Below, piece by piece: positions 1 to 9,238 of a stretch of 64,000 nucleotides of DNA (position 1 is the first letter of the stretch; each line of letters begins with the position of its first letter). This DNA is from JACVRW01 sp963803085 (GTDB taxonomy: Bacteria; Actinomycetota; Thermoleophilia; Solirubrobacterales; Thermoleophilaceae). Both the position numbers and the translations under genes were made by a program. The stretch lies in contig CAWDLE010000017.1 in assembly GCA_963803085.1 (NCBI GenBank), forward strand, positions 1-64,000, given 5' to 3'. A model generated the notes under the pieces. That model ran no database searches and had not been told where the DNA came from. It saw only the letters and a list, made by a program, of their open reading frames with translations.

Positions 1-9
1 CCTCCGACA

Positions 10-366
10 TCAGGCCGACACCCTCCAGCCCAGCCGCTCCCGCACCGCCCGCGGCATCGCCGCCACGATCAGGTCGTACGAGTCCTCCACCATGTCGCGC
101 ACCATCGCATCGGACACGGATCCGTCCAGCGTCACCGTGTTCCAGTGGCGCTTGTTCAGGTGGTACCCGGGCTCGATGGCCGAGTGAGCCGCGCGCAGCT
201 GCTCCGCCAGCTCCGGCTCGCACTTCAGCGACACGCTCAACGGCGAACGCTCCAACGCGCTGATCGCGAACAGCTTCCCCTCGACCTTGAACACCGAGTG
301 CTCCGGTCCGAAGGGGAAATCCTCGAACGCTCCCGGGAACCCCAGGCAGAGCTTTCGCAAGAGCAC
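10..366 (-). CDS. MmcQ/YjbR family protein
   Basis: A 118-residue cytoplasmic protein starting at GTG. The N-terminal FPGAFEDFPFGPEHSVFKV stretch, followed by a central W-containing segment (LNKRHWNTVTLD) and a C-terminal helix ending RLGW, is the pattern of the MmcQ/YjbR (DUF419) family, small CyaY-like folds sometimes annotated as DNA-binding. Length is usual for the family. It runs divergently from the VTT membrane protein with about 50 bases between. The physiological role of the family is not settled, so only family membership is claimed. Confidence 0.85.
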   Translation of the reverse strand: MLLRKLCLGFPGAFEDFPFGPEHSVFKVEGKLFAISALERSPLSVSLKCEPELAEQLRAAHSAIEPGYHLNKRHWNTVTLDGSVSDAMVRDMVEDSYDLIVAAMPRAVRERLGWRVSA

Positions 367-416
367 GCGCGGTCACGGCCATCGATCGTAACCACAGACG
401 ATCTAGTCTCGAAGCC

Positions 417-1100
417 ATGGACTCGCGCCGGCCGGCGATCATCCGGATCGCGCTTTACGCGGCGGCGGTGGCCATCGTCTTCGGCATCCTCGCGGCCACC
501 GGGAACATCCCGAGCGCACAAGAGGTCCGCGACTTTGGCGACAGCCTCGGTCCGGCGGCGCCGTTCCTCTACGTCCCGCTCTTCGTCGTCGCCAACTTCG
601 TGATCGCGTGGATCATCCTCGCGGGCGCGGCGGGGCTCCTGTTCGGCACGGCGGCCGGCACGCCGCTGGCCCTCGCGGGCGTGACGCTGGCCGCCCTCGC
701 CCAGATGGCGGTCTCGCGAAGACTGGTCGGCGAGCACCGCGGCAAATTCCTCCCGCGTCGCACCAAGGAGGTCGAGGACTTCCTCACGGAGAACGGCGCG
801 GTCGCGGTGATGGAGTCGCGCATCGTGCCGATCCTCCCCTACGGCCTCGTCAACTTCAGCGCGGGGCTCACCCACCTCTCCTACAGGGACATGGCGCTCG
901 GCACGGTGATCGGCGCCGCGCCCAAGGTCTTCGCCTACACCGCCCTCGGCGGCAGCCTCGACGACCTCACCTCGCCCGAGGCGATCACGGCTATCGCGCT
1001 GCTGGTGATCCTTGGGATCGCGGGAGCCCTGTTCGTCCGCCACCGACTAGCCGCGAGCCGGCTACCGCGTGAATCGCGAGGATCACCCCCAGCAGCATGA
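417..1100 (+). CDS. TVP38/TMEM64 (VTT-domain) membrane protein
   Basis: A 227-residue multi-pass membrane protein. A first membrane segment lies at about residues 10-30, then paired hydrophobic stretches flank a GAAGLLFGTAAG motif (about 68-79). The ESRIVPILPYGLVNF segment carries the R-x-x-P-x-x-P signature typical of VTT/SNARE-associated (DedA-like) proteins, a family linked to lipid scrambling and membrane homeostasis. The last membrane helix ends near residue 210. The 3' end overlaps the convergent DUF5317 gene by 110 bases, which is long; the last 15-20 residues of one or both genes may be a frameshift artefact. Substrate unknown. Confidence 0.85.
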   Translation: MDSRRPAIIRIALYAAAVAIVFGILAATGNIPSAQEVRDFGDSLGPAAPFLYVPLFVVANFVIAWIILAGAAGLLFGTAAGTPLALAGVTLAALAQMAVSRRLVGEHRGKFLPRRTKEVEDFLTENGAVAVMESRIVPILPYGLVNFSAGLTHLSYRDMALGTVIGAAPKVFAYTALGGSLDDLTSPEAITAIALLVILGIAGALFVRHRLAASRLPRESRGSPPAA

Positions 1101-1569
1101 GCACGTCGCCGACGCTGAAGACGTTGGCGCCCGGCCAGCCGTCGGGAATGGCGAAGACGTCGCCCAGGAAAGAGACGTGGGCGTCCTCCACGTAGTCCGA
1201 GTTCGCGAACTCGCCTGACTTCACGTCGAGGCCGGCGGTCTCCAAAGCACCGCGCGACGCCGGCATCACCCCGCCGTTCGCGGCGATCGCGATCAGGTTC
1301 AAGAACCCGCCCACGCCGACCAGCCAGACGAAGCGCAGATCCAGGTTCCGAATCAGGCACGCGGCGGCCAAAACGTAGGTCGCGAGGTGCAAGATTCGGT
1401 GCACGGTGCTGTCGCCGTCCGGAACGATCGTGACCAAGAAAACCTGGATCGCGAACGCCACCGCGGCCAGCCAGACCCACTTGATCCGCACCTCCCCGAC
1501 GCGGCTCAATTTGCCGCCAAAGAGCGGCACAGTCAGGAGCAGAAGAAGAAAGGCGAGGGCGAGGGTCAT
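991..1569 (-). CDS. DUF5317 family membrane protein
   Basis: A 192-residue integral membrane protein with an ATG start and four to five hydrophobic segments: residues 2-19, 29-48, about 62-95 and a last one near 155-172. The motif NGGVMPAS followed by an acidic loop and GDVFAIP, then NVFSVGDVLMLLG, matches the actinobacterial DUF5317 family. Function is unknown. The C-terminal 20 residues after the last helix lie inside the opposing VTT gene, an unusually long convergent overlap, so the true end may be nearer position 1045. Confidence 0.75.
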   Translation of the reverse strand: MTLALAFLLLLLTVPLFGGKLSRVGEVRIKWVWLAAVAFAIQVFLVTIVPDGDSTVHRILHLATYVLAAACLIRNLDLRFVWLVGVGGFLNLIAIAANGGVMPASRGALETAGLDVKSGEFANSDYVEDAHVSFLGDVFAIPDGWPGANVFSVGDVLMLLGVILAIHAVAGSRLVGGGRTGLPRSQGSPAAR

Positions 1570-1758
1570 GCCGGGGCGGTCAGGTGCATCGTCGCTATTT
1601 ACGGGATCCGTCTGACTAGTCTGAGAGCGTAACTGGACGTATGTATGACGAACATGCGTCCAGGGTGGACGCCGGGACTGAACCCCGTGTAGACCGCAAC
1701 CGATTGACCGCCCAGGCCGGTAGACCCGCCGGCTAGCCCCGACTCCGAGGAGGCATTG
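1570..1758. other. Intergenic leader with inverted repeat
   Basis: This gap has lower GC than its surroundings. It contains an imperfect inverted repeat, CTGGACGTATG at 1633-1643 and CATGCGTCCAG at 1653-1663 (one G-T pair, nine-base loop), and a second short stem around CCGG at about 1718-1735. It precedes a small reading frame with a strong ribosome binding site. It could be a promoter/operator or the 5' leader of that frame. I could not match it to a known riboswitch class. Confidence 0.4.
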
Positions 1759-1878
1759 ATGCCCTCGAAGCTCCGTCGTACGTCTGTAACCCTCCAGTCA
1801 AAGGCCTACCGCTCCGCGATGGCCCTGGCAGGACTCCTCGTCCTGCTCGAGGCGCTTGGCGCGCCCCGTAAGCTCTAA
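1759..1878 (+). CDS. Small 39-residue hypothetical protein
   Basis: ATG at 1759 is preceded by a GAGGAGG Shine-Dalgarno at optimal spacing, the best in this part of the window. The product is 39 residues: a basic first half, then a hydrophobic run MALAGLLVLLEALG and a PRKL end. It lies upstream of the GGDEF-EAL gene, which starts about 95 bases after its stop, with a GNRA-type hairpin (GCCGCTC-GGAA-GAGCGGC, 1901-1918) between. It may be a small membrane-associated peptide or a leader peptide. I do not recognise a family; coding is supported only by the ribosome binding site and composition. Confidence 0.45.
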   Translation: MPSKLRRTSVTLQSKAYRSAMALAGLLVLLEALGAPRKL

Positions 1879-1900
1879 AACGTTCCCGTGCCGTAGTTGG

Positions 1901-1983
1901 GCCGCTCGGAAGAGCGGCGTCCGAGTTGGCCCAGGCCTGGAGCGATTTTCGTTTCGCCGTGACTCGCTCCAGTGCCTGGCCAA
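1901..1983 (+). promoter_or_regulatory. Hairpins at the GGDEF-EAL start
   Basis: Two stems sit just before the diguanylate-signalling gene. The first is a perfect 7-bp stem closed by a GGAA tetraloop (1901-1918). The second is a long inverted repeat: 1926-1945 pairs with 1964-1983 through 19 base pairs with two single-base bulges and an 18-base loop. Its 3' arm contains the likely GTG start (1972), and no clear Shine-Dalgarno is exposed upstream. The structure would mask the start and could control translation; that role is inference. Confidence 0.5.
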
Positions 1984-3949
1984 CCCTCCCCCTTCACCCT
2001 CTACCTGCGGCTTGTAACAGCCGCGGGCGCTGTGGCGCTCGTCGGTCTCGCCGTGGTCGGCGGGAGCGACATCGGCCCGCTCGACGCCGAGTTCTGGGTC
2101 CTCGCGTTCCTCGTCCTGCGTCGGTGAGCTGTTCCCGATCCAGGTGCACGGCCAGGTCGGGGAGGAGACCTTCTCGACTCCGTTCGCCTTCGCGCTTCTG
2201 CTCGTCTATGGCGTGCCCGAGGTCGTGGCCGTGCAGGTCCTTGCGTCGCTGCTCGCCGACCTCATCCGGCGCCGGCCGATCGACCGCATCGTCTTCAACC
2301 TCGCGCAGCTGGCGCTCTCGTGGATCGTGGCGGGCGCGGTGTTCGAGGCCCTGGGTGGAGCGGGCTTCGGCGATCCCGGCGGACTCCAGGCCAGCGACCT
2401 GCCCGCGATCGCAATCTGCGCGGTCGTCTTCTTCGTGGCGAACTCCACGCTGGTCCGCACGGCTGAGGCCCTGCTCCAGCGCATCCCGATCGGGGCCCAC
2501 CTGCTCGGCGACCTCCTCTTCCGGAGCTGGTCGGCCGGCACGCTGTTCGCGCTCGGCCCGCCGGTCGCGGTGATCGCGGACAACTGGCTCTACCTCGTGC
2601 CCACGCTCGCGCTGCCGATGGCGGCGGTGCACCGCGCGTCGAAGCAGGCGTCGGAGATGGAGCACCTCGCGCTCCACGATCCGATGACCTCGCTTCCGAA
2701 CCGCGCTCTGCTCCTCCAGCGGACGGACGACGCCCTCCAGAACGGCGACCAGGAGACAGCGCTGCTCAGCATCGGCCTCGACCGCTTCCAGGACGTGAAC
2801 GACACTCTTGGCCGCGTGCAGGGCGACGGGGTCCTGATCGAGATCGGCGCGAGGCTGAAGCGCTCCGTGCGATCGACGGACATGGTCGCGCGCGTGGAGG
2901 GGGACCGTTTCGGCGTGCTGCTGCACGGACTCCCAAGCGGCAGGGACGGTGCGGCCGCGGCCGCCGAGAAGATCGTGGAGGACCTGAGTCGGCAGATCGT
3001 CGTGGAGAGCGCCACGCTGAGCGTGGACGCCACGGTCGGGATCGCGTGCGGCCCGGCCCACGGCAACGACGCCGAGCAGCTGCTCCAGCGCGCGGAGGCG
3101 GCGATGTACCGCGCGAAGCGCGCGCAGACGCGGCTCGAGTTCTTCTCACCCGAGCTCGAGGAGGAGGCGCCGCGCCGGCTCGTGCTCGTGACCGCCTTGA
3201 AGCGCGCGATCGACATCCGCGCGATCACGCTCCACTACCAGCCGAAGATCGAGCTCGCGCGCAACAGCGTGGTGGGGGTGGAGGCGCTCGCGCGCTGGAC
3301 GGACCCGGTGCTCGGAGAGGTGGGGCCCAGCACCTTCATGCCGCTGGCCGAGCGCACCGGCCTCGCCGAGCCGCTCACGGCCCTCGTGGTCGAGACAGCC
3401 GCCGCCGACTGCCGCCGCTGGCAGGACCAGGGTTGCTTCGTGCCCGTGGCGGTGAACGTGTCGGCGCGGGTTCTGGTCAATCCCACGCTGCCCGAGCTCA
3501 TCGACAAGCAGCGGCGCGCCTTCGGCCTCTCAGACGACGCCATCGAGATCGAGATCACCGAGAGCACGCTGATGGGCGATCACGTGCAGGCGCGCGAGGC
3601 GATCGCGCGGCTCAGCCACATCGGCGTGCGCACCTCCATCGACGACTTCGGGACGGGCTACTCCTCGCTCTCCTACCTGCGCGAGCTGCCCGTGCACGCC
3701 CTCAAGATCGACCGCTCCTTCATAACGGACCTGCTGGACGAACCGGACTCGGAGGCGATCGTCCGGTCGATCATCGATCTGGCCCGCAACCTCGGGCTCG
3801 AGACCGTGGCGGAGGGCGTGGAGGACGAGCGCGTCTCCGAGCGGCTGATCGGCCTCGGCTGCGACTACGTCCAGGGATACGCCATCGCAAGGCCGATGCC
3901 CACCCGCGCGATGCTGCGCTGGCTCCTCTCGTACGCGTCGTCTACCTAG
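1972..3949 (+). CDS. GGDEF-EAL protein, probable c-di-GMP phosphodiesterase (frameshifted)
   Basis: The gene reads from GTG at 1972 through a +1 frameshift near 2119 (LAFLVL, then VGELFPIQVHG in the next frame); removing one base gives 658 residues. About 200 N-terminal residues are hydrophobic and form a membrane sensor region. The GGDEF domain begins at DPMTSLPNR, but its active site reads EGDRF instead of GGDEF, so cyclase activity is unlikely. The EAL domain is intact: VEALARW, ITESTL, DDFGTGYSSL and KIDRSF are all present, consistent with hydrolysis of c-di-GMP to pGpG. A regulatory GTP-binding role for the degenerate GGDEF is possible. Confidence 0.85.
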
Positions 3950-3959
3950 TCTCCAGCGC

Positions 3960-4238
3960 GTGTCGTACTTCCAGGCCGTCCGGCTCTACAGCCTCGTCGA
4001 GGTGTGCATCTTCACCGCGCTGATCGTGACCGCGATCTTCGGCCTTGGCGAGAACCTCGAGACGATCCTGGGCTGGACCCACGGGTTCGGCTGGATCATC
4101 CTCTGCCTGCTCGTGGCCAACGGCTGCCGGCGCGACATCTTCCCCTGGCCGCTCCTCGCCGCGACCGTCTCGCCGCTTGGCCCGATCGGCTGCACCGCGG
4201 GAATTGAGTATTTGGCGCGGCGGCGCCGGGTAGCCTGA
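3960..4238 (+). CDS. DUF3817 family membrane protein
   Basis: A 92-residue protein with a GTG start, ten bases after the GGDEF-EAL stop. It has three predicted membrane helices (about 14-33, 41-55, 60-82) and the LxxVExxxF/ WTHGFGWIIL pattern of DUF3817, a family of small actinobacterial membrane proteins sometimes found next to transporters or cell-division genes. Function unknown. It is directly followed by pgsA and could be co-transcribed with it. Confidence 0.8.
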   Translation: MSYFQAVRLYSLVEVCIFTALIVTAIFGLGENLETILGWTHGFGWIILCLLVANGCRRDIFPWPLLAATVSPLGPIGCTAGIEYLARRRRVA

Positions 4239-4246
4239 CTCCCGGC

Positions 4247-4819
4247 GTGTTCCCGCTCAACCTCCCCAACGCGCTCACCCTCGTACGGATCCTGCTCGTG
4301 CCCGTCGTGGTGGTGGCGCTGACGGTCGAGACGCCGGGCGGCTCGACGATCGCCGCGGTGGTCTTCGCCATCGCCGCGCTCACGGACGGGCTCGACGGCT
4401 ACATCGCGCGCTCGCGCCAGTCGATCACGAACTTCGGCAAGGTGATGGACCCGATCGCGGACAAGCTGATGATCGCCGCGGCGCTGATCAGCCTGGTGAG
4501 CCTCGATCGGGTGGCCGCCTGGGTGGCGATGGTGATCATCGCGCGCGAGTTCGCGGTGACCGGCCTGCGGATCGCGGCCGGCCAGCAGGGTGTGGTGATC
4601 CCGGCGAGCGGGCTCGGCAAGGTGAAGACGATCGTGCAGGTGGCGGCGGTGCTCGCGCTGATCGCGGCCAACGACCCGGACGCCGTCTGGGTGCAGGCGC
4701 TCGTCTACGCGATGGTGGCCGTGACGCTCGCCTCGGGCGCCGACTACTTCCTGAACTTCAGGCGCACCATCGAGGAGGCCGCCCGGAACCGCTCTAGTGC
4801 CGCGCGGCAGCAGCCGTAA
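4247..4819 (+). CDS. pgsA: CDP-diacylglycerol--glycerol-3-phosphate 3-phosphatidyltransferase
   Basis: A 190-residue integral membrane enzyme starting at GTG (FPLNLPNALTLVRILLVPVV). It carries the CDP-alcohol phosphotransferase signature, with DGLDGYIAR followed after eight residues by G and then VMDPIADK, giving the DG-x2-AR-x8-G-x3-D-x3-D metal-binding pattern. The family transfers phosphatidyl from CDP-diacylglycerol to glycerol-3-phosphate, the committed step to phosphatidylglycerol and cardiolipin. Length fits PgsA. A related CDP-alcohol substrate cannot be excluded from sequence alone. The 3' end overlaps the opposing Clp-N-like gene by 26 bases. Confidence 0.9.
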   Translation: MFPLNLPNALTLVRILLVPVVVVALTVETPGGSTIAAVVFAIAALTDGLDGYIARSRQSITNFGKVMDPIADKLMIAAALISLVSLDRVAAWVAMVIIAREFAVTGLRIAAGQQGVVIPASGLGKVKTIVQVAAVLALIAANDPDAVWVQALVYAMVAVTLASGADYFLNFRRTIEEAARNRSSAARQQP

Positions 4820-5228
4820 GGCGCTCGGCCAGCTCCTCGCGGCTCGTGCCGCGCAGATAGAGCACGCGGTCGAAGAGCTTGCCGTAGATGTCGAGCACCG
4901 CGAACAGGATGTCCGTCGTCCCGACGTTCTCCGCGCCCCGCCCCGTGGCCAACTCCGCCGCGCGGTCGGTGACCTTCTCGAGAACATCCGGGCCGAACGG
5001 GGGCGTGCCGTGGCCCTCGGGCTGGTCCTGCTCGCCGCCGGTCATGAGCGGGGCCTCGCCCACGCCCAGTGCCTGGAGGGTCGAGCCAACCTGTCCATGG
5101 AGGCGCATGGCGCGAAGCCAGCGCTCCGCTTCGTCCTCCGCGGAATGGGCGAAAGGAATGGCAGTTCCCACAAGTGCGACCACAAGGGCTGCGTCCTGTG
5201 AGAGAGGGATCTGCCGGTGGTCAGTCAA
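4794..5228 (-). CDS. Clp N-terminal-domain-like protein
   Basis: A 144-residue protein with a TTG start and a hydrophobic N-terminus (AALVVALVGTAIPFA). The C-terminal half contains two weak Clp-N-type repeats: VLEKVTDRAAELATGRG, then VGTTDILFAVLDIYG and LRGTSREELAERL. These resemble the substrate/adaptor-binding repeat of ClpA/ClpC without an ATPase domain. It may be an orphan Clp-N protein that binds proteolysis adaptors. The assignment rests on motif resemblance only. It is convergent with pgsA. Confidence 0.55.
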   Translation of the reverse strand: MTDHRQIPLSQDAALVVALVGTAIPFAHSAEDEAERWLRAMRLHGQVGSTLQALGVGEAPLMTGGEQDQPEGHGTPPFGPDVLEKVTDRAAELATGRGAENVGTTDILFAVLDIYGKLFDRVLYLRGTSREELAERLTAAAARH

Positions 5229-5317
5229 GAAACTCCTCCGAGCTTTTCGAGTACACGACTTCGATCGGCGGGGATATCAAAATCCTTGACTTCCGACCCG
5301 TGCTGCACGAACTCCGT

Positions 5318-6306
5318 TCAACCTGATTCGAGCCACTCGCGCATAGTCACGTGGCGCGCGGCGCGCTCGCCGTCGCGGATCTCGCGCGTCAGCTCGCCGA
5401 GGAGACCGTGCCGTTCGGCCACCACGTTGTGCTTGTGGATCGTCTCGAGGTTCTCCTGGCGGGCCGAGACGAACGAGCCGTCGCCGAGGTTGGAGAAGCG
5501 CTCGGTGGCCATGCGGATCATCTCGCGCACGCAGTCCTCGACGAAGCGCGGGTGCATGTGCGCCTTCTCGACCACCTCGACCTCGTCCGAGCGCTTCATC
5601 AGCTCGTAGATCTCCGAGCTCATCGAGCTCTCCACGATGTCGAGCAGCGCCGCAGCCTCGATCGGCTCGTCGCAGTCCTCGGGGCAGCCGATGTGGAGCG
5701 TGCCGATGCCGCGCTGGTTGTGCGTGGCCACGGGGACCGCCTCGAACACGCGGGTGATCTCGTCGTCGGTGAAGCCGCCGTCGCGCAGGCGCTCCTGCGA
5801 GCGCTCCATCACCATCTCCTGCGCGCACGGGCAGGCGGTCATGCCGTGGGCCTCGACGCCCACGAGCCGGCGCGTGCCGGCGGCGGACGCCACGGCCGAG
5901 CCGAACAGCGTGTAGATCTCCTGGGTGAGCGATCCGGACGCGGGCGCCGGCTTGGTCTCGGGGTAGTGGGCGGCGATCGTGACCTCGGCGCGGGCGCCGT
6001 CCTGGCGGTCGCGCACGAGCTCGCGATGTGGGCCGCGAGCGTCTCGGCCTTGAAGGCCTCGCGCAGCACCACCTCGTCGATCGCCTCGTTCACGATCTCC
6101 TCGAAGCGCGACATGTGCGCGCCCTTCTGCTCGGGCCCGAGGTCGACGAAGCACTCGAGCTCGGCGAAGAAGAGCTGCTCCTGGCCGTTCGAGCTAATGC
6201 GAATGACCTTCTCCACACCGGTTACCCCAACCCGGGAGAGGCTCACGTGGGTTGAGGGACGCCGCGCCTGGACGTCGCTGCCGAGAAGTGTCACTGGGTC
6301 GGACAT
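5318..6306 (-). CDS. folE2: GTP cyclohydrolase FolE2/MptA (frameshifted)
   Basis: The gene starts at ATG 6306 (SDPVTLLGSDVQARRPSTHV) and would give 329 residues if one missing base near 6025 is restored; the frame changes between ETLAAHI and RELVRDRQDGARAEV. This is the one clear deletion-type break in the window. Hallmarks of the COG1469 GTP cyclohydrolase family are present: SRVGVTGVEK, HGMTACPCAQEMV with the catalytic Cys, THNQRGIGTLHIG, and SSMSSEIYELMKRSDE. The enzyme opens GTP to 7,8-dihydroneopterin triphosphate for folate. It is divergent from the sigma factor gene. Confidence 0.85.
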
Positions 6307-6500
6307 TTGGACACTTGGACGATACCTACGTGCAGAGCGAGGCAAATCGCACAAGTCGTTGTACTATGGCCCAAGTCGGCTGCATGCCTTGGACTCTGCC
6401 CCCAACGGCCAGCCCCTCGCGGTTCTTGCCGCGGCCCGAAGAACCAAGTAGTGCCAAGACCGCCCTGACGGGTCCCGCCGTTGGTTTGAAGGAGCGAGGG

Positions 6501-7632
<1,132 letters not shown>

Positions 7633-7649
<17 letters not shown>

Positions 7650-8217
7650 ACCACATCTGAGCGCCGCGGGGACCGTCGGCCCTGCCGATCTCCTCGTAGC
7701 CGTTGCTCGCGTAGTAGGGCACGTTGGCCGGGTTGGCCGTGTCGAGGAACACGGGCGCCTCGGCGTCCTCATATACGCGCGCGAGGAGAGCGCGGCCGAC
7801 CCCGCCGCGCTGCTGGGCCGGGTCGACCGCGAGGAACCAGAGGTAGACGTGCTCGTCCTTGGGGTGGCCGTGCTCCTGGATGGCTGAGAACTTCAGGCCG
7901 CGGATGATCGGCCCGGGACCGGCAAGCAGAAAGCCGGGGACGAAGTAGGCGGTGGTCCAGGCGGGTGGGGGATAGAGGCCGGCGGCGAAGGTGGCGGCCG
8001 CCCCGGCAAGCCCTTCGTCCGTGAAGGCGCCGTAGATCGGGCGGCCGTAGCGGTGGATGACGTTCAGCGCGGTGCGGTGATAGCGCCTGAGGATCGAGTG
8101 TCGATGGTTGCGCCGATCCGGCCCAACGGCGACCCAGCCGGGGTCGTCGAGGAAGGCGTCGGCATAGATCCGCGCGGCGGCGTCGTACTCGGTTGGGTCA
8201 AGGGGGCGAATTTCCAC
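7633..8217 (-). CDS. GNAT family N-acetyltransferase
   Basis: A 194-residue cytoplasmic protein with a GTG start (EIRPLDPTEYDAAARIYADAF). The acetyl-CoA-binding motif A is clear: LWFLAVDPAQQRGGVGRALL, carrying the Q/R-x-x-G-x-G/A signature near residue 135, followed by a C-terminal segment ending YEEIGRADGPRGAQMWFMRR. Substrate is not predictable. It is convergent with sigA and divergent from the endonuclease remnant. Confidence 0.9.
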
Positions 8218-8240
8218 GCGGGGGATCTTCTACTAACTGG

Positions 8241-8680
8241 ATGCTTGCGCCACGTGAACAGGGTGACTTCGGGGAGCTCTCAGCGATGTGCTGGCTGGCC
8301 TCCCGAGGGCGCCAGCGTTGCAGTTCCCGTTCGGCAACAGCACGCATTGGGATCTGGTCGCAGAACTCGATGGCCGAGTGCTCCGCGTCCAGGTGAAGAC
8401 CACACGCTGCTCGCGGCAAAGCCGCTGGGAGGTAACTGTCGTGACGCGTGGCGGAAACCAAAGCTGGAGCGGTGTTGCCAAGCTTCTCGACCGCTCACGC
8501 TTCGACTACCTCTTCGTTCTGGTCGGGAATGGAAGACGGTGGTTCATCCCGGCAGGGTCGGTCGATGGCGGCTCCGGGCTTCGGCTGGGAGGGCCGAAGT
8601 ACGCCGAATTCGAGATCGAACAAGGCGAGCCAATCCCCGGATGCACCGATCAAAGAGGCCCCTCTACAATCGCCTCCTGA
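8241..8680 (+). pseudogene. PD-(D/E)XK endonuclease family (PDDEXK_5-like), two frameshifts
   Basis: Three successive frames together read as one protein of about 145 residues: REQGDFGELSAMCWLASRG, then ASVAVP, then FGNSTHWDLVAELDGRVLR and VQVKTTR. The two +1 breaks are near 8307 and 8329, each within a G or C run; removal restores a length divisible by three. The E (GDFGE), D (HWDLV) and QVK residues fit the PD-(D/E)XK fold of the group-I-intron-associated endonuclease family (type I-Ssp6803I). It ends just before tRNA-Tyr. It may be an intact gene with sequence errors or a decayed selfish element. Confidence 0.65.
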
Positions 8681-8686
8681 TCGCTC

Positions 8687-8766
8687 GGGGGGATGTCCGA
8701 GTGGCTAAAGGAGCGCACTGTAAATGCGTGGCTCAGCCTACGCAGGTTCGAATCCTGCTCCCCCCA
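8687..8766 (+). tRNA. tRNA-Tyr (GTA)
   Basis: The acceptor GGGGGGA pairs with TCCCCCC. The anticodon stem GCGCA/TGCGT holds loop CTGTAAA with anticodon GTA. A short hairpin-forming variable arm (GGC/GCC) is present, as expected for a type II tyrosine tRNA, and the T arm is GCAGG-TTCGAAT-CCTGC. The discriminator is A. The 3' CCA is not encoded. The gene abuts an endonuclease remnant upstream and a transporter fragment downstream. Confidence 0.95.
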
Positions 8767-8996
8767 CTGCGCCCGCGGACGTCAGCCCGCCGGTGGGCCG
8801 TGACGTCGATGAACACCTCACCGATCTCGGGCAGCGCCTCACGGAGTCGTCGGTCGAGGTCGTCTAGGAGTCGCGCAAGGTCCTCGCCGCTCTGGCCGGG
8901 ACTCGGATGAACCTTTGCCGCGAGGATCGCCTCCTCAGCTCCGACCTGCGTCGCGTAGATGGTCAGGACCTCGTCGTGCTCGTCACCGACGCGCAT
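8767..8996 (-). pseudogene. Cation-efflux (CDF) C-terminal domain fragment
   Basis: On the minus strand, VGAEEAILAAKVHPSPG followed by GEDLARLLDDLDRRLREALP and EIGEVFIDVTAHR resembles the cytoplasmic dimerisation domain at the C-terminus of cation diffusion facilitators. No membrane domain is found upstream, so this is a stand-alone or remnant domain. Its open frame runs on into the tRNA-Tyr antisense strand, so the real end is before 8767. The rest of the 342-base gap between the two tRNAs holds only an unconvincing 59-codon frame on the other strand (8907-9086). Confidence 0.4.
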
Positions 8997-9108
8997 GGCG
9001 GCCTCTCCAGCTGGTACGCCCCGTCTACCGCGCAGGAGCTCCTGAGGCGCCCCGATCTGACTCTGCTGCTCATCAAGGAGCTGTAGAGCCGTAGGCTGAC
9101 CGACCAGC

Positions 9109-9181
9109 GCCGACGTAGCTCAGCTGGTAGAGCACCTCCATGGTAAGGAGGGGGTCAGGGGTTCGAGTCCCCTCGTCGGCT
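9109..9181 (+). tRNA. tRNA-Thr (GGT)
   Basis: The acceptor GCCGACG pairs with CGTCGGC and the discriminator is T. The D arm contains AGCTCAGCTGGTAGAGC. The anticodon stem is CCTCC/GGAGG with loop ATGGTAA and anticodon GGT. The T loop TTCGAGT lies in GGGG-TTCGAGT-CCCC. The 3' CCA is not encoded. Confidence 0.95.
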
Positions 9182-9238
9182 CTCTCAGGAAGGCCCCACC
9201 TCACAGATCGAGCATCGTCAACCGCGAAAGGACCGGAG

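Noticed and set aside
1633..1758. c-di-GMP riboswitch before the GGDEF-EAL gene
   Set aside because: The conserved blocks of the GEMM-I and class II aptamers are not present.
8907..9086. 59-codon plus-strand frame between tRNA-Tyr and tRNA-Thr
   Set aside because: It lies opposite the CDF-like fragment, has no clear ribosome binding site and no recognisable family.
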